This document shows, piece by piece, positions 55,726 to 64,000 of a stretch of DNA of 64,000 bases (position 1 is its first letter; every line of letters begins with the position of its first letter). A model generated the notes under the pieces. That model ran no database searches and was not told the origin of the DNA. It saw only the letters and a list, made by a program, of their open reading frames with translations. The stretch covers positions 744,001 through 808,000 of the forward strand of contig NC_030820.1 in the NCBI RefSeq assembly GCF_001704415.2, in the 5' to 3' direction. The stretch is from Capra hircus (Eukaryota; Chordata; Mammalia; Artiodactyla; Bovidae). A program made the translations under genes and the position numbers.

Positions 55726-56754
55726 CCAGGACAGAATCCGCAGCGAGGGGTGGGTCTCATCATGCCCCAGAGTAGGGTGCTGTCACATCCACAGCTAGAG
55801 ATAAGGACTTCAGGCCCAGGGTGAATTGGCCCATTTCCCATGAGACCCTTCATCATGAGCCTTTGAGAAATGCCCCACTTCCTGTGGCTGTAACTGTGAT
55901 GTCTTTTCTCCCTGGACCAGCGATGCGGGCAGGAATCAGTACTATAATACTGAACTCAGAGGAGTCTTCCCTGTCTTTTTCTGCCTGTTATGCTCCTGGC
56001 TAAAATCACAGGAACCAGTCAAGGGAGCTGGAGAAACCCTACTGTTATCTGGAAATTCGACTCTCCTTTCAGGGAATGTATCCTAAAGAATGTACACCCT
56101 GCTAATGGTGAGTGAGGCAGTATCATCTTCCACTGAAAGGGCAACATTTTTGTTAGTAAAACTTTCTGGCAGTTCAAAAGCAAGCCATTTTCCAGAGCTG
56201 AGTTTGGTAACTCATAATTTAATAGTTAAGTCATCCTCTGTCTATTGTAAAGGGTTTTCAGAAGAATTCATTAAGAACTAAGAAGCCCTTGAAAGATCCA
56301 TAATACTCATTTTTTTTTTAACAAATAACCAGTGCAAATTTCACAAGTGCAATTGAGCAGTTGCATGGATTCAAGAGGAATCTAAATCCTTTAGTCTAAA
56401 GTCATCGAGAAATGTGGTACTTGAGCCCCATCCACTGCTCTGCCAACCAGCCACTACGCATCCCATTCCACCCTCTGTACACTGAGCAAATGAAGCTCCT
56501 ATTGCTGCTGGATCCTGAGCCCCATCATCCTGCTGCTCATGCTGTTTCCGCCATCTGGAATACCCTCTGCCTCCCTTCCTAGTCTATGCGACAGGAAGCA
56601 CCAGATATTATGAAAATTCTGTGCATATGCTTTGAGCCAGTGGATTTGTTTTGAAGGATAGAATTGAGTCTGTTGCTTTGAGATTTCATGGTAAGACTCC
56701 AGAACATCAGCAGTTTTTCTATCATTTCCAGAGTGGAAATCTGTCAACCAGGGA
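55726..56754. other. No gene or repeat recognised
   Basis: Unassigned, about 1 kb, with a T tract near 56311-56320. Confidence 0.45.
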
Positions 56755-57415
56755 TGTGACTTTGGCATCACATTGCCTGGGTTTTTCCAGTGGTCATGTA
56801 TGGATGCAAGAGTTGGACTGTGAAGAAAGCTGAGCGCTGAAGAATTGATGCTTTTGAACTGTGGTGTTGAAGAAGACTCTTGAGAGTCCCTTGGACTGCA
56901 AGGAGATCCAACCAGTCCATTCTAAAGGAGAACAGCCATGGGTGTTCTTTGGAAGGAATGATATTAAAGCTGAAACTCCAGTACTTTGGCCACCTCATGC
57001 AAACAGTTGACTCATTGGAAAAGACTCTGATGCTGGGAGGGATTGGGGGCAGGAGGAAAAGGGGACGGCAGGGCATGAGATGGCTGGATGGCTTCACCGA
57101 CTCGATGGACGTGAGTCTGAGTGAACTCCGGGAGATGGTGATGGACAGGGAGGCCTGGTGTGCTGCAGTTCATGGGGGCGCAAAGAGTCAGACATGACTG
57201 AGCGACTGAACTGAACTGAACTTCCTGGGTTCAAATCCTGACTCTGCTATTGGCTAGCTGTGTGACCTTGGGCAAATCACTTAACTTTTGCCCCAAATAT
57301 CTTATACTTAAAATGAAGTTAATATTAGCATCTTCCTCCCAGGAACAGTTGGGAAGATTTGACGTGTCAGTAAACATGATATACTTTGAATGGTGCCTGG
57401 CACACAATAAGAAAC
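56755..57415 (+). mobile_element. MIR SINE (sense), split by a BovB
   Basis: The short left part (ctttggcatcacattgcctg and ggtt) and the right part from about 57223 (ttcctgggttcaaatcctga, tagctgtgtgaccttgggca, cacttaacttttgccccaaa, gaatggtgcctggcacacaa) make one MIR. The intervening DNA is BovB. Confidence 0.82.
56783..57222 (+). mobile_element. Short BovB 3' fragment inserted in a MIR
   Basis: Starts ttttccagtggtcatgtatg (C-terminal coding, MVFPVVMYG region) and ends gcgactgaactgaactgaa, about 440 bp. Flanking words cctgggtt at 56776-56783 and 57224-57231 fit a target-site duplication within the MIR. An open piece at 56880-57197 encodes the TARRSNQSILKE to LDGFTDSMDVSLSE part. Confidence 0.9.
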
Positions 57416-57701
57416 TTTGCACATGTGAATACTTATTGTTTTCAGATGTGTTTTCAGTATTTGTGGATCTTTCTACTTTTTTTTCTTGCTGCAGTTACTA
57501 CTACTAACAGAATTACATCCTACTCTTTGTATTCTCTGAAACATTTTACCTGGGGCTTTGGCTAGTATACATGTTCTACAAATAATTCTTAATTTGTCAA
57601 GAAAAATAATGAAGGTCTAAAATTAAACTAATTTCTCTTAGAGGAATGCATGCCAACTCTCTAATTTGAGGAAACTACTTATCTCTTTTTTTTTTTTGAA
57701 A

Positions 57702-58100
57702 GGTCCTATGAAGACCTACAAGACCTTCTAGAACTAACACCAAAAACGATGTCCTTTTCATCATAGGGGACTAGAATGCAAAAGTAGGAAGTCAAGAGAT
57801 ACCTGAGTAACAGGCAAGTTGGGTCTTAGGGTACAAAATGAAGCAGGGCAATGACTAACAGAATTTTGCCAAGAGAACGCACTGGTCATAGCACACACCC
57901 ACTTCCAACAACGTAAGAGATGACTCTACACATAGACATCACCAGATGATCAATACCCAAATCAGACTGATTATAGTCTTTGCAGCCGAAGATGGAGAAG
58001 CCCTATACAGTCAGCAAAAACAAGACCAGGAGCTGACTGTGGCTCAAATCATGAACCCCTTATTGCAAAGTTCGGAATTAACTTAAAGAAAGTGCTTTTT
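57702..58100 (+). pseudogene. BovB endonuclease C-terminal remnant
   Basis: The motif normally GDWN has its tryptophan codon changed to TAG (57772-57774). Downstream QTDYS stands where QIDYI-like sequence is usual, and the SDH motif reads SNH at 58044-58052. With the N-terminal half missing as well, no nuclease activity is expected. Confidence 0.75.
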
Positions 58101-58619
58101 CTGTGAAGACAATACGTCATTCCTACAAACCATTCAGGTATGACCTAAATCAAATCTCTTAGGATTATATAGTGGAAGTGACAAATAAATTCAAGGGATT
58201 AGATCTGTTAGATAGAGTATCCAAAGAACTGTGGATGGAGGTTTGAAACATTGTATAGGAAGCAGTGATCAAAATAATCCCAAGAGGAAGAAATGCAAAA
58301 GGGTTGTCTGAGGAGGCCTTACAAATACCTGAGAAAAGAAGAGAAGTGAAAGGCAAAGGAGAAAAGCCATCTGAATGCAGAGTTCCAAAGAATAGCAAGG
58401 AGAGATAAGAAAACCTTCTTAAGGGATCAATGCAAAGAAATAGAGGAAAACAATAGAATGGGAAAGACTAGAGATCTCTTTAAGAGAATTAGAGATACCA
58501 AGGGAACATCTCATTCAAAGATGGGCACAATAAAGGACAGAAATGGCATGGACCTAACAGAAGCAGAAGATATTAAGAAAAGGTGGCAAGAATACACAGA
58601 ACTATTCAAAAAAAGATCT

Positions 58620-59823
58620 TAATGACCCAGATAATCACGATGGTGTGATCACTCACCTAGAGCCAGACATCCTGGAATGTGAAGTCAAGTGGGCCTTAGG
58701 AAGCATCACTACAACAGAGCTAGTTGAGGTGATGAAATTCCAGTTGAGGTATTTCAAATCCTAAAAGATGATGCTGTGAAAGTGCTGTGCTCAATTTTGG
58801 AAAACTGAGCAGTAGCGACAGGACTGGAAAAAGTCAGTTTTCATTTCAATCCCAAAGAAAGGCAATGCCAAAGAATGCTCAAACTACCGCACAATTGCAC
58901 TCATCTCACATGCTAGTAATGCTGTAATACTCAAAATTCTCCAAGCTAGGCTGGAAGTGAACTGAGACCTTCCAGATGTTCAAGGTGGATTTAGAAAAGA
59001 CCGAGGAACCAGAGGTCAAACTGCCAACATCTATTGGAGCATAGGAAAGAGAGTTTCAGAAAAACATCTGCTTCTGTTCTATTGACTATGCCAAAGCCTT
59101 TAACTGGGTGAATCACAGCAAACTATGGAAAATTCTTCAAGAGGTGGGAATACCAGACCACCTTCCCTGCCTCCTGAGAAATCTGTGTGCAGGTCAGGAA
59201 GCAACAGTTAGAATAGAATATGTAACAATGAACTGGTTGCAAATTGGGAAAGGAGTGTGTCAAAGTTGTATATTGTCACCCTGCTTATTTAACTTATATG
59301 CAGGGTACATCATGAGAAATGCTGGACTGGATGAAGCAAAAGTTGGAAATAAGTTTGCAGAGAGAAATATCAATGACCTCATATATGTAGATTATACCAT
59401 TCTAATCGTAGAAAACAAAGAAGAACTAAAGAGCCTCTTGATGAAAGTGAAAGAGAGTGAAAAAGCTGGCCTAAAACTTAACATTCAAACAACAAAGATC
59501 ATGGCATTAAGTCTGATACGTTATGGCCAGTAGGTGGGGAAACAATGGAAACAGCAACAGACTTTATTTTCTTGGGCTCCAAAATTACTGCAGATGGTGA
59601 CTGCAGCCATGAAATTAAAAGACGCTTGCTCCTTGGAAGAAAAGCTATGACCAACCTAGACAGCATATTAAAAAGCAGAAACTTTACTTTGCCAACAAAG
59701 GTCCATCTAGTCAAAGCTATGGTTTTTCTGATAGTTGTGCATGGATCCGAGAGTTGGACCATAGAGAAAGCTGAGTACCGAAGAATAGATGCTTTGAACT
59801 GTAGTGTTGGAGGAAACTCTTGA
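58620..59823 (+). pseudogene. BovB reverse transcriptase, catalytic box YVDY
   Basis: The linker end (HLEPDILECEVKWALGSITT) lies near 58,650-58,710, followed by RT in broken frames. The piece open at 59108-59533 has IPDHLPCLLRNLCAGQE, motif B changed to GVCQSCILSPCLFN, and the catalytic box YVDY at 59384-59395. The second catalytic aspartate codon there is tyrosine. A continuation at 59545-59823 has LGSKITADGDCSHEIKRRLL and SESWTIEKAEYRR. The active-site change alone should abolish polymerisation. Confidence 0.87.
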
Positions 59824-60157
59824 GTGTCCCTTGGACAGCAAGGAGATCCAACCAGTCCATCCTAAAGGAAATCAGTCCTGAATATTCATTGGAAGGACTA
59901 ATGCTAAAGCTGAAACTCCAATACTTTGGCCACCTGATGTGAAGAACTGACTTATTTGAAAAGACCCTGATGCTGGGAAAGATTGAGGGCAGGAGGAGAA
60001 GGAGACAACAGAGAATGAGATGGTTGGACGGCATCACCAACTCAATGGACATGAGTTTGAACAAGTTCTGGGAGTTGATGATGGACAGGGAGCCCTCTGT
60101 TGCTGCAGTCCATGGGGTGGCAAAGAGTCGGACACGACTGAGTGACTGAACTGAACT

Positions 60158-62442
60158 CATCTTCTCTTTTATGGTACCATCTGAAGAGTTTATGACAGTT
60201 TTTCAAGGCCCTGGTAACTTGAAATTAGGCCCAGATAAGTGGTCAATTTAAATAAGCTATGAGTCCAATTTAAACAGGCTAGGTTAAGTCAAAATTAGCC
60301 TTTTAAGTATACTGTATGTAACATTAGAAGTCAGTGTTGTACTTTATGTATTTGAAACTTTGGCTTTCCATGAGAAATGTAATAGTAATGCATTGTATCT
60401 TCTTATTGCATGTGCAGAATATAGCTTTCTAGTTTTTTTCCCCCTTCCATTAAAGAGAATTCAAATCACAGCTGCTGGCAGAAGTTGATAGTTGCATGCT
60501 GTAATGACTCTTCAATTTTTAACTTTCATTTCATTTCATAAACTCTTTATTCATATATAGGTTGGTGCTATATGGGCACCAATATTTGGAACGTCTTCCT
60601 AAAAAACCCCAAACTTATTGCCAACCAAATATGAACTCTTCAAGACAAATTATTTCTGTCTTCTCTTTCAGCTAAAAAACCTAGGGTCTTTTTTTACCCT
60701 AAGCAACAATTTCATTGATCAAATACTGTACTATGTCATTAATATAGTATCTGGACAAAGGGATAGAGGCTTGAAAGTGGTAGGAGACAGTCCTGGTATC
60801 AAAAGATGAAAAAGATAAACAGATATATAGAATTATAACAGATTACTTGGATTGCACCGTTATATTGTGAGGTGGGTACACATGGCTTGGTACTTGTGGA
60901 GAGAGTCAGTGGTCTCTACAAGGAGAACAAATAGAGAATGTTCTTTCCTGGAGCAGGCAGGATTGGTCCATCTCAGTATCCTGTGTACATGCCTAAAGTG
61001 GAAGGTCTGCTTCCGTAGACACCCCCTGAAAATAGAAGAGTGTCTGGGCAGAAAGAAGGGTTCCTGTTCCCTTTATGTTACATTACTCTTTATATAGATC
61101 TGGGATTTCAGAGGAAAGATCATGATTTTATTTCCTGGGTTGTTTTGTCTCTTGGTCAGTTTGTCTTTGCAGCAAAGGAGCTGCTGCTTCCTGACCCTGC
61201 CAGGAAGGCTGGGCTTCTCCTCCTGAGCAGATGCACATAAATTTTAAAAGGGGTTTGGAAAAAAAATGAAATAAAAGGGATTTGGGAGAGAAATGAGGGA
61301 AATTCAAAGCAGATAAATCATTAACTTTTTACCACCCTTCTTATACATGGTACATTACTTCTTTCATAAAAGAACTAGAGAAGCATAATATTAAGAGGGT
61401 CATTTTAAAATTTGCAAATGGGATGTTCTCATATTTTGTCCTCCAAATTGGCCTTTTATGTCCAGTCTTAGGTAGACTTTTTTTTTTTTTTTTTTTTCTG
61501 GCAAAATCAGCAGGAACTTCCAGGTGGCTAAAATCCACCCTGCGCATTGTCTCTGAGAACATTTATAGCACATTGTTCGGAACAGAATAGCTGAGAGCGA
61601 CAGGGGGCTCTTGAAATGCCTCTTTGAGTCCTAAATTGGAGACATGTTTTCGTCATTTCAAACTTTCAATGGTGGGGTCTAGTATTCAAAGCAAATACCA
61701 CTCCTGTGGAACACCAGCTTTAATTAATTTCCAGCAGGAGATGAGCGATTGCCAATAAGCCATGAATTAAAATGGAATGGTGCACCGAAGGCCAGGTTCT
61801 CATCTCAAATGAATAGCATTTCTTGCTGTTTTCTTGAAAGATCGTCTCAGACAGAGAGGTGAGCAAGCTTCCACGCCAGGTCCCCAACTCTGAGGGGTGA
61901 GCAGTAAGTACCAGCAAGCGCAGAGAAACAGGTTCTGGTTCCAGCAGGAAAGGGGGAACAAATCTGACGGGCTCAAAGGCATTTTGTGTCTGTAACATTA
62001 ATCGCTGGGGTATTTATGGAGCATCTACGTTCCTGGACTCATTATTTCTAATATCATCATAAACCTCAGGCTCGGGAGGATTTGTGAAAGTTGTCTGTTC
62101 CCATCACTCTGTTGATGCTTGCGGGGACCACTTCTGCCAAAGGCGTATCCAGTGCTGCTTGGATTCTCCTGTGACCTGAAACTCCCCCTCCAGGAGCAGC
62201 CTGTTTCATCTCTGAGTGGCTAGGCCAATTTCCTTTTTTTTTTTTTTCTTAAACTGGAGCCAAAATGAATCCCCTGCTGCTTTAATCCACTGAGGCTGAT
62301 TTATCCCTGAGGGCCAAACACAATGAATCAAAACCGTTGTTATGCCCAATAGCTCTTTAATAAAAGGGAAGGCATGTCTCACACTCCCTCTTCTATGGGC
62401 AAAACATCCCTGAATCTTTCAAACAGGCTTCATGGGGCATGG

Positions 62443-62443
<1 letters not shown>
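60158..62443. other. Repeat-poor stretch, no gene recognised
   Basis: About 2.3 kb without a BovB, Bov SINE, MIR or L1 that I recognise. Simple sequence is limited to a 20-T tract at 61478-61497 and a T tract near 62234-62247. The part 61,560-62,370 has mixed composition with homeodomain-like AT words (ctttaattaatttcc). No exon is supported; minus-strand frames at 61720-61998 overlap in two phases without similarity. Confidence 0.5.

Positions 62444-62492
<49 letters not shown>
62444..62492. repeat. (TG)n microsatellite
   Basis: Uninterrupted TG dinucleotides, about 24 units. Confidence 0.97.
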
Positions 62493-62510
62493 ACCTGGTC
62501 TTGTGCAAAT

Positions 62511-62538
62511 GATAATAATTATTATTATTATAATAAAT
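62511..62538. repeat. (TAA/ATT) simple repeat
   Basis: taataattattattattata-type trinucleotide tract, 20 bp after the TG repeat. Confidence 0.9.
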
Positions 62539-62680
62539 AGTACATACAGTGGTCCAGATAGTGTTCAAAGAGCTCACATAAATCCCTACAGCAATCTTCT
62601 GAACTGATTACTAGGATTATCCCATTTTACAGATGAGGAGAAATGAGACAAGGGTTTGAATCCAGAATGCACACATTTCA
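62539..62680 (-). mobile_element. MIR SINE (antisense)
   Basis: gttcaaagagctcacataaa, tccctacagcaatcttctga, cccattttacagatgaggag, and gggtttgaatccagaatgca follow the antisense MIR order, with the central cacacagct part lost. Confidence 0.75.
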
Positions 62681-64000
62681 ACATTTCCTGTGCTCTTATC
62701 TGTCTGTTTCAACCATACCTTTTCAGAAGACAGAAACCATTTACACTTTCCTGTGGGAAACTCATGTTTCTAAATTTGTTCCACATGAACATGTGCTTGC
62801 AACTTGCAATGTGTTGTCCTGATTAAGCCTCTCAACACTCAGCAAACACTATCAGCCCTGTCTGTCCTGCTGAGAAATAGACTCAAAGTGGTTAAAGAAT
62901 AACAATTCAGTAGAGGGAAAAAAAAAAAAAAAAAAGATTTGAATCAGGCACTTCTGGGTCAAAACCGTCCTTGGAGGTTCCATTCTACGGAGGTTTGCCC
63001 TGGGCTCCAACTACCTGTGGTGAATGAATGAGGAGCCCCTTCCTACACTGTATAGCCAGGCCCCCCATGACTAGTGACCGCTAGCGGTATGAGAATGGGG
63101 CAAGGGGCTTTCTGGTTTGTGGTTTGTTCTCAGGCATTCAGAAGAAAAATCACCCCCAAAACTGGTTCCCTGAACCTCCTTCAGCCTTGCTATTTATCTT
63201 TTCCTTAGTCCTAAGGTCCTCAGCTCACATGCACTGCCATGTAGATTCTGCCTTTAGAAGCTGTCCAAATCATTTACTGAAATGCTCATTTCTATTCCAG
63301 TGCAATGGGTAGCTTTGATTTTTTTATAGCTGCTTACAAAGAGAAAATCTGAATGTAGGAATCTTGATTTGTGGATTGCTAAAGTAACTTACATAGGGGT
63401 CTATGCAAGTGGCCCCCTAATGATGAGGGACCAGAAGTGGTGGGTAGGGATGCTCCCTGGAGTGAACCCCAGGAGTCTAAGTGAGGAGCTATTCTTCCAT
63501 GTCTACCACCAACAGGTTGGATAAGGGTTTGTTGAGATTAACACTTTTTTCTTTTGAGGTGTAAACACTTTCAGACAGTATAAAGCAAGTGGATAAATCT
63601 TATAGAATAAGTTGCTTTATTGGGTTACAGTTTACAGAGACAGACTGCAGGGGAATAAGTGATTTGTTGGAAAAGGAGGAATCAGAAAGGGTGGAAAGTG
63701 TCTCAGGCTTGTCTTCTCTTGGCTTTCTCCAGCTCTTTCCTCTCCATCTTAACTATAAATCATTAGGTCTAGAAGGTTCCACTTGGATTCCTGGACACAT
63801 TTAGGTGCAAGTCACTAGTCACTTGATCATGCCAACCTGTAGAATCTTGTATATAAGGCAAGTGTAAGAAAGACACTCATTATCTTTTGATCAAATTTAC
63901 CCAAATATTGGATTGAATGCTATGTCAGTTTCTCACTTTGGGCAAATTCTTCAGTGTCTGCAGTCCACAGTGTTTTCTTCTGAAAGTGAAACTAATAGTA
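62681..64000. other. No gene or repeat recognised
   Basis: About 1.3 kb to the right window edge. An 18-A tract lies at 62918-62935. No coding or mobile-element signal recognised. Confidence 0.45.

Larger units (their letters stand above)
57698..60157 (+). mobile_element. BovB, 2.46 kb, 5'-truncated within the endonuclease
   Basis: Begins aggtcctatgaagacctaca in the endonuclease, directly after a 12-T tract, and ends gagtgactgaactgaact. It covers the endonuclease C-terminus, linker, whole RT and C-terminal part and is the longest uninterrupted BovB in the window. A possible low-complexity duplication (tctctttt at 57682 and 60163) is not convincing because the ends do not abut it. Confidence 0.93.

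Noticed and set aside
57682..60170. tctctttt on both sides of the 2.46-kb BovB as a target-site duplication
   Set aside because: The word is low complexity, and neither copy directly abuts the element ends.
1..64000. A novel biological system encoded in the window
   Set aside because: No unrecognised gene cluster, conserved ORF set or structured RNA is supported. The content is accounted for by known repeat families and unassigned non-coding DNA.

Overview
This window is nuclear DNA of a bovid-type ruminant. The evidence is its repeat content. BovB (RTE-class) LINE fragments occur on both strands. The tRNA-headed Bov-tA SINEs and dimeric Bov-A2 SINEs derived from the BovB 3' tail are abundant. 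L1 3' ends of the ruminant type are also present. Older mammalian repeats (MIR, L2, MER5-type, L1M) lie beneath them. I cannot tell cattle, buffalo, sheep or goat apart from the sequence alone.

I found no convincing host protein-coding exon, no rRNA or tRNA gene, no CpG-island promoter and no CRISPR or prokaryotic feature. Every long open reading frame with recognisable protein similarity is a decayed BovB endonuclease or reverse transcriptase. The window therefore reads as intergenic or deep intronic DNA, and its interest lies in the layered insertions.

Layout. 1-5.0 kb: two BovB fragments, L1 3' ends in antisense, three Bov-tA pieces, an inverted duplication (3378-3499 against 4334-4453) and an old mammalian repeat. 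5-8.3 kb: a MIR and an old antisense L1 end in otherwise unassigned DNA. 8.3-13.6 kb: one near-complete but dead BovB, split first by a second, 5'-truncated BovB and again by a Bov-A2 that replaces its reverse transcriptase core. 14-18 kb: Bov-tA and Bov-A2 copies with target-site duplications, a possible LTR remnant and an antisense BovB. 18-33.7 kb: repeat-poor AT-rich DNA with scattered SINEs, one BovB and L1 ends. 33.7-37.3 kb: a three-piece ruminant L1 3' end interrupted by two BovBs and a cluster of Bov-tA copies. 38-48 kb: SINEs, MIRs, L2, a MER5-type element inside a MIR, and a GC-richer unassigned stretch (about 40.1-41.2 kb). 47.8-51.7 kb: old L1 pieces. 51.8-53.8 kb: a 2-kb antisense BovB with a clear 13-bp target-site duplication. 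54-57.4 kb: a CA microsatellite, an L2, and a BovB inside a MIR. 57.7-60.2 kb: a 2.46-kb decayed BovB. 60.2-64 kb: no BovB or Bov SINE seen.

How the parts relate: BovB supplied the retrotransposition machinery, and Bov-tA and Bov-A2 share its 3' tail and are understood to be mobilised by it. No copy here can encode the full machinery. I see no undescribed system. The observations most worth checking are the inverted duplication near 3.4/4.4 kb, a possible local inversion near 37.2 kb, the unusually long direct repeats around the 39.6-kb SINE, and a snap-back-like filler at the 45.69-kb SINE junction.
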